A DNA stretch of 64,000 nucleotides from Trichostrongylus colubriformis (Eukaryota > Nematoda > Chromadorea > Rhabditida > Trichostrongylidae): the NCBI GenBank assembly GCA_963978905.1, contig OZ022256.1, positions 14,553,863-14,617,862 on the forward strand, given 5' to 3'. The notes under the pieces were generated by a model. It made no database searches. It was not told the DNA's origin and worked only from the letters and a program-made list of their open reading frames with translations. Every line of letters starts with the position of its first letter. The stretch's first letter is position 1. Made by a program: the position numbers and the translations under genes. This document shows, in pieces, positions 48,490 to 59,339 of this stretch.

Positions 48490-48960
48490 CTGTTTCTCAT
48501 CCGTAGGTCCCGTGATCACGCAAATTCCACGACTGTGCATTTTCACATCCCGCGATTTCCGTAATTTTTCCAGTCAATACGTATCTCACCCCTTCCTGCA
48601 GATTCCGCAATTCCCCAAGCTGCACGATTCTTCATTGCCACAATTCCGCAAATCCCACAATCTTGCACTTCCCATTCCTTTCCTTTCTCTAATTCTATCG
48701 TCTCTTGTAGCATGGGAATCGATACGCTCTAATGCTTTTCCGCAAATTCCACAAGTCTGCATTTCCACAACTCCGCCAATTCGCAAATCTGTAGTCCCGC
48801 AAATTTCAAATTTATAAACGCTGCCTTCGATAGTCTTTTCTTTCGGCAGAAGCAGAATCGTTTTTGATATTACTCGATTAGAATACTGAGGCTCCGTGAC
48901 CCTTGTTGCAAGTTTCCACGCAAAGATCTTTGCCATTCTGGGATGCCCAAACATGTCGAT
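48490..48960. repeat. AATTCCGCAAAT-rich region, possible relic of the 347-bp satellite
   Basis: Short imperfect motifs (GCAAATTCCAC, AATTCCGCAAATC, CCGCGATTTCCG, CAGTCAATACGTATCTC) recall pieces of the 347-bp satellite such as CCAATTCTCACAAATCGCGG and TCGATACGTATATTTAAC. The alignment is weak. Its position just after degenerate 117-bp units mirrors the order of the two large arrays. Confidence 0.3.
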
Positions 48961-49550
48961 TGATAGAAGCCCTAGCGATGCGAGTCACTGGGAAACTTCT
49001 GCTTGTATCATAACTTTGCCATTCATAGAAAACTCAGGAGTAAAAGAAAGATGTAAAGTGAATGTATTCGAAGGTTAGACAGCTGAGAAACTTTTCGCTA
49101 ACATCCACTTGTCCCTTTAGCATGCTACCATTCGGGATGAATGCGCGCACTTGTACTCCATTCTTATAATCATCAGCGATAACAAATGGAAGTTGCTTCG
49201 TCACTGCAGTATACTACCATTTTACTAGAATCCATCTCATCATGTGGTGGCTTACTGGTCTACTTTATTTGATGACATTTCTAAGTGAGTTATAGCATTG
49301 TGTTATCACTCTTCTTCAGTGGCACGTGGCGACATTGAGGCATTAGAAAACAGCCAACGCACCCAAACCAATGGAAGAGAACCACATTGGCCGATGAATA
49401 GCACCATAAGTCATTACTCGACGGTACACACTTGTCATATGTTACTGCGTTGGCACTCAAACACCTCATGTAGTTGCGCATTGCAGGCATCATAAGACTC
49501 TGTAAAGCACCGGGTCGCTCTTAGGCCTTAAACTCACTTGCAGGCTGCAC
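48960..49550. other. no gene recognised
   Basis: No domain, repeat end or splice-supported exon was seen. Confidence 0.4.
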
Positions 49551-49554
49551 ATTT

Positions 49555-49812
49555 AAGGGTGAGGGTCGATTGGTCGAATTTTCGCGGCGCCGTCAGCACG
49601 AGTCGTTTGGAATTCCGCTCAAGACGCAATGGGGTGGTACCGTAAAGGACCCTCAAAGATCGCAAGTTGAAAACTTTGGGAGTTCGCCTATCTTAAAAGG
49701 TCCCTCACGGTACCAGCACATTGCGTTTTGCGCGGAACTCCACACGACCCGCACTCGCAGCGCCGTTCGCCGCCGACGGCCGCGCGAAAGTTCGACCAAT
49801 TGACCCCCACCC
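49555..49812. mobile_element. palindromic MITE, about 258 bp
   Basis: The ends AAGGGTGAGGGTCGATTGGT and, inverted, GGGGTGGGGGTCAATTGGTC are followed by CGAA-TTTCGCG. Inner parts (GGTACCGT, CGCAATG, GACCCTCAAAG/AGGTCCCT) are also inverted. CACATTT lies directly outside both ends, a possible 7-bp duplication. No second copy was noticed. Confidence 0.55.
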
Positions 49813-49829
49813 CACATTTGCCGATCAGT

Positions 49830-51030
49830 CGACTAAATGACGATTATCATTCGCCAAATAGATACGTATATCATCCTCTCCTAGACGATGAGGCTGAGCG
49901 ACTCATCACCCGATCCTATCATTTCTTCTTCACTAAGTCAGCCAAAACATACTCCTGGGTGTGCACATTGACTGCCTCAGAGATGAACTGGCCCCCACAC
50001 CGAAATGATATCGAGCGGGGTGGAGCGCTCTCGGACGAGCAGTGAAGGATCCTGAGCTCATATGAATGTGCCCATATCATTCTCTTATATGACTGACTTT
50101 CTTGGCTTGTTTGTTTACCAATCTAGTTGCACGACACTTCGTCCGCAGCATGGGTTACTGCGATAAGCCAATGACAGAGGATTCGACAACTCAATGTAGG
50201 AGAGAACCAAGTATTGGGGTACCAGTCTGGATCCATTCTCAGCTACCAAGTGTTTTAAATACAACCAGCTGTAGCTACGCGATGTATTTCGCGCGCACTC
50301 GGCGCTACTATTCGCGGGCTACGCAGAGGATAATTGAACAGAAGTTGCTCAGCATCTTGTTTCGCGAATGAATGCGAGTGTACCAAGGGTTAGAATGGGT
50401 AGCTGGTAATATCACATCCAAACATTGATACAGCTATCCATTCAGTTGCTCATCTCTGTGAGTGGTTGTTTTTCTCTGTCGACTTCCTTATCACAATCAT
50501 TCATTTGCGGACGGACAGACAGACCCACATACTTCTATGCTTACACACCAACATACCGACCAACGTACTGACAACCAGGCACACAAGGTTACTTTATTCA
50601 ATAGAAAGATAACAGATTCAGCTAAACGAAGTACCTCTCTCGTACACGACACTGATAAGAGGCTTACGCGCATAGGATAATGACCAGTTGTGCACATTAC
50701 TGTGCGCATCAAAGAAGGAAGCATGCAAAATGAGCTCCTTCGATATCGATTAATAGGGGGAAAGATGAATTTACGGGATTTTTTACCACCTTCCCCTTTT
50801 TGCGAGGTGTCTCTTTATGCAAAAACTTCGAATGATGATACAGAACAATCGATATCGATCAAGCCCATTTCGCATGCTTAACTGTGTAATGCGCGCAGCA
50901 GTGTGAGTCAGCCCAACCGATTACTCATTAAGGTCCTCAGTCTTGGTTTGGCCATCGCACTGTACTACGTGAATCACACGTAGGAAATATGGGATGGTCA
51001 CTACATGGGAGTTTGCCTAGTTGCGTCCGA
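49830..51030. other. no gene recognised; one possible Helitron-like end on the minus strand
   Basis: The stretch 50,480-50,620 (TTATCACAATCATTCATTTG, CGGACGGACAGACAGACC, ATTCAATAGAAAGATA) resembles 52,940-53,020. Read in reverse it gives a TCTTT-CTATAAAATAA-GTGTGTCCGTCCGTC layout like a Helitron 5' end. No coding exon was supported. Confidence 0.35.
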
Positions 51031-52000
51031 CGTGTTAGGATTCGATACATCGACTGTGGCGATTTGCCCACGCAATGAGCACCAAATTCTTATATATTGG
51101 TATTGGATCCACTTTCCAGTCACCTCATCCATGCTTATCATTTCTCTGAACATTACCACTATTTAGAATTTCATATAGCCTAACGCTTGATAAGCCTTGC
51201 TAACCTAATATCGCATTAGGAGTTGTTCAGTCGCTTTTGTTTTTACAAATCTGAATCGCATCTTGATCATTCACGTAGTATCGCAGTATCAAAAAAAACA
51301 GACAAGATTATTTAGAAGGCAAGACACTTTATCGCGGGGGGGGGGAGGAACATCGCTGCAGATGGTATCAGGGAATACTTATCGACCCTTCTCATATGCG
51401 ATCCATCATCTATGATCCCGGTACAACTTCCTACAAAACTATGAGTGTGAAAACTTCACATCAATAGGGAAAGCGAAATGGATTTGGCAGCATCTGTCCT
51501 CTTACGCTCCTTATCTAATCTTATCTACCGTATCTATTTGGATTACCTACCATTAATAACCCCGTTCCAGCATGCAAAACACATATGATCGTCAACGCTC
51601 AAGGGTCTATGTGAAAAGCGAAACGTATCAGGCGACACTTGAATTCTTGTGTTCCCTATGAAATCTTATCAACCTTTATCAGTTTGGACCACCCACTATT
51701 AATGTCCACTTTCCACCCCGCAAAACACTGCAAGTGTCCATTCTCCAGGAGCGACGCGGAAAGCGAATCGGACTTGGCTACTTTTGCCCTGTGACGCTCC
51801 TTATCGAATCTTGACAACCATTATTAATTTGGAATTGACCACCTACCATTAACGTCCCCGTCCCACGCCGCGAACCTGCGAATGCCTTGAGGAAATGCGA
51901 GGCGCAAAACGTATTTGGCGAATTTTGCCTACAAACGCTCGCCATCAGCCCTTATCAGTCCTTATCAAGACCATTCCCCTCACATTAGTGTCCCCGCGGG
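51030..52000. repeat. diverged tandem/dispersed repeat, about 165-bp period
   Basis: About four loosely repeated units between 51,430 and 51,990 share GCGAA-TGG-TTTGGC, TGACGCTCCTTATCGAATCT, ACCTACCATTAA-GTCCCCG-TCCA and GCCGCGAA. The upstream part 51,150-51,310 matches the intronic stretch 20,790-20,960. A G run of nine is near 51,340. Confidence 0.55.
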
Positions 52001-52185
52001 CAGTAGACCGCATGTTCTCTCTTGCGCGGAGTGTGCAGACGGCGCGACGAAACGGTAGAAAGTGTTTTCCCAATGACAACGAGCCGCGACGTGAGCTGGC
52101 CGTCGTGGTAGCTCTTTCCTCCGTACATCTGTCTCTTTACCACTCCCCGTACGTACTGCATAGACGTTTATAGTAGGAGGTGCTA

Positions 52186-52869
52186 TTAGGTCTGTGCAGA
52201 ATAAATGGCCAAAGCATAACTGGCCATAACTTCGCTCAGACACAAGTTTACTTGTTGAAATAAGAACCATTCGAATCTACAGAATTTCGCCAATGATCTG
52301 TTGAAGAAAATATGTCACCATGATCAAATTCTGGATTGCTAGAATCAATAAAGTCAAGAATGGCATTTTCACTGTGCATAATTTTTCTGCCGCAGGTTTG
52401 CATCGGGAACCCGGAAAAAGTGGTAATCCGTCAGGGATATGTCTGGGGAATAAGGGGGGTGAGGGAGAGGCTCGATGCCTAACTGCATCATTTTTTTACT
52501 AGGTGCGCAAAACAACGCAAAACCCCACAGTTCGCAAGTCACCCGGCAGAAACTGATCGAGACTCTCCCTCACCCCCCTTCTTCCTCAGACCTATCTCTG
52601 ACGAATTACCACTTTTTCCCGGTTCTCGATGCAAACCTGGGTCAGAAGGAGTTCGGCGAAACGATGCATGTTAAAAATGCCATCATTGACTTCATTTATT
52701 TTCGCAATCCTGAATTTGATCATGATGGCATATTTTCTTTACCAGATCGTTGGCAAGGTTGTGTAGATTCGAATGGTTTTTATTTCGACAAATAAAGTTG
52801 TGTCTGAGCGAAGTTATGGCGTTTTGAAAAAAGTGTTCCGTTTTGGCCATTTATTCTGCACAGACCTAA
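52186..52869. mobile_element. foldback mariner: two transposase 3' ends head to head, copy B
   Basis: A 684-bp element, nearly the same as 22,463-23,139: the same ends (TTAGGTCTGTGCAGAATAAA and complement), TA on both sides, and the same inverted C-terminal transposase halves. The plus-strand half at 52,475-52,795 reads PHPPSSSDLSLTNYHFFPVL and [20 protein letters not shown] in an open frame of 106 codons. Two copies with this structure show that the head-to-head form itself transposed or was copied. Confidence 0.82.
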
Positions 52870-53086
52870 TATAACAACAACAACATTTCCTTTGACTCCG
52901 ACGTCAATTAGTTTTCCACGCGTTGAGCGGGCGACTTTCTCTGTCATCCCAATATCACAATCACCCACTTGCAGACGGACGGACGGACACACAAATTACC
53001 GTTATTTTATAGAGGGAAGATAGAAGAAGAAGCGCTCGAATCACAGTAGGGGTAATGCACTGACTATATACAAAGATGCGTTTCAG

Positions 53087-56000
53087 TGGAATGCGAAGGA
53101 GCTTGCGAAATAAGGTCGGTGAAGGATCTTCTCGCGGTTAACCCACAAGGGTGTAAAAATTTATTACTGAATGGCACTCTTGAAGTAATGACGCATCCAC
53201 AGCTATATGAGGTGAGCTGTGTTAATCATTGTATTTATTTTTTGAATGGTTACAAGGGTATGCAAAAATGGTAGGGTTTTGCTTGATATCAGATATTAGA
53301 CAATTTCAATATCCTAATTTATATGAGCGGCAAACAAAAGGTGTATTTTTTTGCTGCATATGTTTAACCGCAAATTCATAGCTCGCATAGAAATAACAAT
53401 GGGACCAGAAATACGAGGGGTTTAAGGGTAGGGCGAGAGGAGTGATGACCGAAGCTTAAAAGCTAAAGAAACCTGATAAGGTCTGAAAAGAGGTGAATGG
53501 GTGGAAGTGATGCTCTGCCTCATTCACCTCTATTATACGAACATCATCGCTCAAATAGTGGATAAACGGTATTCGAACACATTTTCTTTGTTATCCGATA
53601 TCAGTTGTAACATAGTATATCAACTGCTAAACCAACCATAAGGGTCAAATCTTCAGTGAGCGAACATTTTCGTACCGTGATATCAGCAGCAGCATTGTTT
53701 CGATCGCTACTCTGTTTGTATTGCAGTCATAAAAATTAGAGGCCTGGACTGCCATAGAGGAGTTCGGAATGAAGCGTGTTGCGACGTCACATTTACGATC
53801 TTACATGGCGGTCGCTTCTCCATGTGGACTTTCCCCAACCACAGTCAAGCATTGCATCGAAGAGAGATCTTTCGGAATACAATCCCGCCCCTGCATCTGC
53901 CCCAATTATATGAGCCAACCCCCTGCGTGACAAATGTTGCTGGTATACTAAAACTTAAAAAAGGTCATCTATGGATAATCTGTAAATGGTTACTACCTCA
54001 ACCGTAAGTACTGCTACCACAGTGTAGTTTTGACGACCTTTTTCCTGATTGCCTTTAAAAGTACTAACTTGGAAAGAGTTTTTACTTTCTATGGAGCTTT
54101 GAGATGAGACCTGGGTATATGGGTAAGGTTTCGAATGCTCGTTACGTATTCGAGAACCAAAATTGCAAAATGCCATTTGACACGAGTTAGGAGGGCAAAA
54201 TTGACTTGGCATTACCCATTAAAATTCTATCAAAGGGGCAAACCAACCATTCACTACTTCTGAAACAAAAGCGCCAAAACTGAGCCACGACTGCCGTTGT
54301 TGCACAAACGATTAACCTAGCGCTGATGCGCCCTTTCAAGCGAGGTCTCTCGCCCTTGAATCAAGTCAAAATTTGACCCATTCGGACTCCCTTCGGACCG
54401 CCATTTCGCAATGTTTGTTTTCATATAATCAGAGTTCGAGATCTTATTGACTCACTTAGTCTCAATTCAAAGTTTCAAAAGAAGTTGAAACTTTTCCTTG
54501 GTAAGAAAGCGTATTTCGTTGGGGTTCCACTACGAACCAAGGTACAATACCTCGTGGAGAATCATTCAACCCATGCATGTCCCCCCACTAATAGCTAGCA
54601 GCCTGTCACCACAGTCAGCTATTGCGTACCCACTGCCTCCGAATCATCATAATCCCTTCAACCATCCATCTCTATGGCGAAGTAACTGAATCTATGACAA
54701 TGGTTCTGAGATGTGTACCCTTACGTCAGGATGCCGCACTGTGGCATGTCGCAAGCGAAGCAAGCTTAAGGCGTCATGTTGTTGGGTCTCGAAGCGATTA
54801 GAAGTCAACTGCGTATCGCACCCCTAGCATTACACTGTAATCGTTCCGAGACCCTACTACCGCGACGCGCATAGCTCGCACATACTGCGTCGCACGCCGC
54901 TCGTCGTCGTGCGGCATCCTGATGTAAGGGTACACATCCAATTCTGCATGGAAAGAGATCGTGAGCCATCGTCGTCCGACGTGTTGTAATGCTACCGAGC
55001 GGCGCATATCACGCTAGCTGTTTTCCACAGCATCTAAAAGGTGGAGGCTTGTGCAAAAATTGCCTATCTTCACCGACCAACTCCGTGAAATCGCCTTGGG
55101 AGAAGATTGCACATTGAGCCGGTGAGCTGAGGGGAAATACAGTAGCGCTCAAAAGTCTTCGGCCAAACACTTTTTGTCATAACTTATTTCTACTTGACCA
55201 AATTTGACAAAATTTTAATATGTGGTGCCTGAACATATTGTCAACATTTCCTTCTTCTTGAACGCCGCTTTACTCTTTTTATGGATTTTTACGAAAATTT
55301 TCTACAAAACCACTGGAAAAAAAGAAAAGGGCTTGGTCATGAAAAACGGCTTTCTTCACAAAAACAAAACTAGCAAGCCTCAGCGAACATCAATATTCTG
55401 TAGAAAGACCACGACTTTTGATGACAGCGGCACAGCAGGATGGCATAGGGATGGCACTCAAAAAACAAAAAATTGCATTTAACCGCGTAACTTACACCGT
55501 TGAGCGCCGAAATAACATATTTAGTATAAAGTGTCTCCAAGTACTACATACTAAAATTTCTCTTCGATCGGTCCAGTCGCAAAAAAAGTTACAAGTGAAA
55601 CAAGTGAAAAACTCAAGTGAATACCATTTGGCTGAAGACTCTTGAGCGCTACTGTAGATACTTCCGTAGCCAGAAGAATCAGAAAGGTGTTCTGATAGAT
55701 CATATAGGTTCTAGAAGGACATCCTTCGTGGGGATTACAGAAGTGCCCATAGCAGAGCTCATCTGTGACAGGACTGCCATCAGCCTTATTCTACCTCGAG
55801 CTCAACCGCGCAGAACCTTTCTTTAAATATTACTCGCAGGCACGCTAAGTCCACCTCCATACTCTGTGTTGGTGCAGTAATGCCTGTCGACGACAGGCTG
55901 TGACTCGTTCACAGGCAGAGACAGAATGCACGGGTGGAGACGCAGAGGCGACGCAAACGCACACGATCTATGCCTGTAGGACAGAAAATTCGCATGATCG

Positions 56001-58312
56001 CATTTGACGCGCGATGCAGTGGTACGAGCTAGGGTCGCGGTAAATCAGTCCCGAAGTGATTACGCCTGGAATAGGGCGCAGGTGCCATCTTCGCCTCAGG
56101 ACCCATTCAATACGGCGCGATAGCTCGTACCATCGCGCCTCACACTGAATGCCGTGGAGCGAATTTTCTCTCCTAATGACACACACATCCAGGCAACCCT
56201 GCCGACGGCACTGCAGAGTATGTTTCATAATAGATGCTTGTCGTTCATAGACAATGTTGATTTGTTGATAGGATACCTCGTATCCACAATAGCGTACAAT
56301 AGTAACCGATCCAATTGAACTGTATGTTACTCAAACTGAAAAAAAAGCCCTTGAGGGAAGATACATTATTTCGTGAATCTTTCAGAAGATAAAGTTTGCC
56401 ACAGAATGGGTCGAGGTGACAATAATCAACTCGACTTTAGAGCAATTAAGCGAAGCCAGTTCTGTAACGCTAAGTCCTCGTAAGTAAACATTTCTGATAT
56501 TGCCTTACACTTTACGGTTGTGTCGCACAACGGCGCCACCTGCGACGCATTTAATATTTGTGACCTGGGGTGTATGCCACTAGGACAGAAAATTCGCATG
56601 ACGGCGTTCGGTATGTGACGCGATGGTGCAAACTATGCGCGCCGTATGGGATGGGCCCTGAAACGAAGACGGCGCGCCTCTCCTCATTTTACGTGTAATT
56701 GTTCCAAGACTCAAACAATGCGGCGCTCCGTAACGCGCCCTTCATGTCGCACACTAAAAGCAGCCACGCGAACTCTCTGTCATAATGGCATACACCTTTA
56801 TAACCGATCACGTTTCATTCATTGGCGAGACAGTCGACTTTTCTTTTTTGTACACCATGTCCGACTCCTCATTAATCTGAGCATTTTAAACACGACTGTA
56901 AGACGCTTGTTTGGAGCCTTCGGCGAGATTGTTATGATATTCACGTGTTGTATCGCAGATATATTTAGGCTTTACAGGCTCTGAAAAGGCGATTTACCGA
57001 GACGTTAGCCGAAGAAATATTATAACAATCTCGGAGGTTCAGCGCAAGCATCTTACTTTTGTTATTAAATCTCTTCTTTTTGTTGTACTGGACAGGGAGA
57101 CTGTGTGATATCGCCAATGCCTTTCCTTACCTCCTCTTGTGAGTCGATACTTGCGATCCTACACGGAGGAGAGCCAGGACGTGTTGGAACCACCGATGTT
57201 CCCAACAGAATCCATGCAAAACTCAGCACGATGAAGGGATGCAGTAGAAGCATAATTTATAGAAGCCTGGTTCTGCCGAAAAATCTAATAGGTGGCTAGA
57301 GAGTGACCTTATCGCGTATTTATCGTTTGACGGTTTTTCGCGCCGTAGAGTGCCGTGCGATGCGTGCGAGCAAGGAGCGCCGTGGGAAGTTTGGTTCTGA
57401 GGCGATGACGCCCAAATAACCCGCAGGTCATGGCAATTGCTTGAGATTCAATTTTATACTGCACTTCCGGCTGGCACACATCGCGCACGTGGGTGTGTGT
57501 GGTACTATCACGTCAAACACCCATACGCTCCACAACCGATGGGAACGTTGCGGTCAATTTGAAGTGCAGAAATGGCTTTAGGGCGTTCAAAACCCTCAAT
57601 GTCTCCATTATAGGTGGACGTGCAATAATAAAAAACAATAGAAAACTCAAAACGATGCCAGCATTGATTATGGCAAATCCGTACGAGTCGTTTGTAACAA
57701 TTTGGAACAATCCACAGTTGGACACTTCGCCAATATTGAACGAATGCAAGAGAAGGAAATGTCCAGAGAGTATGCTGGAAGCAATTCAACAGCCATTCAG
57801 TACGTTGTAATCATATTTCATACATGCATCACATCTTTGCCTCTCTGCTGCTTTCACTATAATCACAATACGTCACGATTGATTTATCGATACAGTTGAT
57901 TTTATTCCTTTTTCCTGCAAATAAGCTAACTACTTTTTAGCATGCGAATTCGAGTTGCCTATACCCGAAGGATGCCGAAATGTGATTGGAGATTTTGACA
58001 TGACACGCTATGACAAATCATTCAATCAAGTAGAATCGATCATTGGAACAATAACGCTGAAATCAAGCAACTTGTCGGCATTTCCAAAAATGGAAAAACT
58101 ACGCACAGTACGACAAAATAAAACGGGCCCCCTCATAATCGTTGAAAACAATCCAAATCTTCGTGATGTGAAAGCGCTATATCCTTTAACCCTATACACT
58201 AAAAACAACGGCGACGCAGTCGTTGTCAAAGAAAATCCCAAGCTCTGCATCACTTTTGCGGAAATGGATCATATGTTTGTGCTCGAGTACCTTGGCAACG
58301 TTGATAGATGTA
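53087..58312 (+). CDS. receptor L-domain (IRLD-like) protein gene, partial
   Basis: Receptor L domains form the ligand-binding solenoids of insulin and EGF receptors; nematodes have many secreted or membrane proteins made mainly of them. Supported exons: 53,087-53,211 (ECEGACEIRSVK, then GCKNLLLNGTLEVM, a start-of-L-domain pattern); 57,570-57,799 (LNVSIIGGRAIIKNNRKL, then FVTIWNNPQL and C-rich NECKRRKCPES); 57,941-58,312 (CEFELPIPEGCRNVIGDFDM, SIIGTITLKSSNL, LIIVENNPNLRD, then NPKLCIT and a final RC), a whole second L domain. The last two join in phase. A further exon, 56,405-56,479 (VEVTIINSTLEQL), is possible. Phases show that at least one exon is missing between 53,211 and 57,570. No signal peptide and no stop were found, and the next intron holds a mariner. 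The gene may be intact with unseen exons or decaying. Confidence 0.6.
54712..54936. mobile_element. palindromic Mutator-like MITE, diverged relative
   Basis: A 225-bp palindrome with ends TGTGTACCCTTACGTCAGGA and the complement of TGTGTACCCTTACATCAGGA. Its interior shares GCGCATAGCTCGCAC and a TCGAAGCGATTA...TAATCGTTCCGAG hairpin with the 24,313 element. The different ends and lack of a clear target duplication make it a related subfamily. Confidence 0.55.
55140..55654. mobile_element. Tc1-like non-autonomous element
   Basis: A 515-bp element with ends CAGTAGCGCTCAAAAGTCTT and complement (continuing CGGCCAAA / TTTGGCTG), flanked by TA at both sides. CAGT starts and a GGCCAAA motif are usual for Tc1-type ends. 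No transposase motif is visible inside. Confidence 0.75.
55965..56190. mobile_element. palindromic Mutator-like MITE, copy 3
   Basis: The outer part TAGGACAGAAAATTCGCATG pairs with GCGAATTTTCTCTCCTA. The interior GGTACGAGCTA, CGAAGTGATTACGCC and GCGCGATAGCTCGTACC match the 24,313 and 63,034 elements. Exact ends and target duplication are unclear. Confidence 0.6.
56569..56796. mobile_element. palindromic Mutator-like MITE, copy 4
   Basis: The ends GGTGTATGCCACTAGGACAG and, inverted, GGTGTATGCCATTATGACAG enclose an interior with GATGGTGCAAACTATGCGCG and CGCGTTACGGAGCGCC. The length, 228 bp, is close to the 230-bp copies. No clear target duplication remains. Confidence 0.6.
57131..57253 (-). 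CDS. possible signal-peptide exon nested in the L-domain gene, opposite strand
   Basis: An ATG at 57,253 (minus) opens 41 codons. They begin with a convincing signal peptide (MLLLHPFIVLSFAWILLGTS, a small-residue cleavage zone near VVPTRPG, then SPPCRIASIDSQEE) and end at a GAGGAG|GTAAGG splice donor. If real, it is the first exon of an unrelated secreted protein lying in an intron of the L-domain gene. No downstream exon was found, so chance remains possible. Confidence 0.28.
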
Positions 58313-58468
58313 GTAAGTTATATCTGTTTCTACATAGGTTCTTCAGTGATTTTCTGCGCACAAAGCCGCCATCACCGATCAGTTATAAACGTGGTGAGGC
58401 CATGCGCAGAAAACAAAAATATTCGAGTGGTCAGTCGGAAGGGCGTACCTACCAAGGCCGCGTTTACA

Positions 58469-59337
58469 TAAGATTGTCCCAAAAATCTGGTAGGACTTTT
58501 CCAAAAAGATCAATAACTCCTCTTTACTCCGAAACGGGTTTAGGCGGTTTAATTATGGTAGAACATTCTCTAAGCTTTCTAGTAAAACATATATTGACCC
58601 ACCAGGTTCCGTGGATAGAGCTACAATGTCCGCAGTCGATACCCACCAAACACGCGGTGTCATCTACTATGAGTGCTCTTGCTGTACCAAAGCGACGGCA
58701 TCTTGCCACTCCATCAACGCTGCATTGGGCAAGGGATGTGTGGCTACGAGACCGTGCGCCGGTGGTTCATCAGCTTCAGCAACGGCGAGACTGACATGGA
58801 AGACGAGCCGCGCGCGGGAGTGTGCTGCTTTCGGGACACGGAAGGAGTGCTCCTCACGGGGTGCTGATACAAGGTGAGACAGTCACCGCTGCCGTATGCA
58901 CCCACCAGCCGCCACTGTTCGAGAAAAGCGCCGGAATAGGTCCGCGGTCACCCTACTTCGTGACCACGCCAGCTCCCACATCGCAAAGAGTACCCAGGCC
59001 AAGCTACACGAGCTCGGCTGGGATGTCCTGCCCCACCCGCCATACTCTCCAGACATTACCCCTTCTGACTATCACCTTACCCATCCTTTTGAATCTTTCC
59101 TGGCCAAATGAAAATTCGTTGATTATGACTTGCTTGCAAAGGCAATCGCTGACTTCTTCGACTCTCAGATTCCAGAGTTCTGGGAGGAGAGAATCAACGA
59201 TCTACTTATCTATGAGGTGGCAAAGTGTTGTCGATAACAATGATGAATACGCTGTTGCCTAATTGTTGTTTGTTAGAAGAAAAGCTAATGAAAAGTGATG
59301 ATCGAAAAAATCCTTCAAGTCTTTTGGGACAACCTAA
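58469..59337 (+). mobile_element. mariner element, internally deleted copy 3
   Basis: An 869-bp element with a mutated left end (TAAGATTGTCCCAAAAATCT) and right end the complement of TTAGGTTGTCCCAAAAGACT; TA follows the right end. It has the same central deletion as copy 1: in both, sequence after the GACATGGAAG region passes through GTGCTGCTTTCGGGACACGG or its equivalent into ACAAGG(T/C)GAGACAGTC. Transposase remnants include CCGTGCGCCGGTGGTTCATC (helix-turn-helix) and PPYSPDITPSDYH near 59,036-59,075, in shifted frames. It lies downstream of the last recognised L-domain exon. Confidence 0.85.
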
Positions 59338-59339
59338 TA

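Noticed and set aside
56405..56479. Possible L-domain exon reading VEVTIINSTLEQL
   Set aside because: Pattern and splice sites are good, but its phases fit neither the 53,211 donor nor the 57,570 acceptor. It is mentioned only as a candidate within the L-domain gene.
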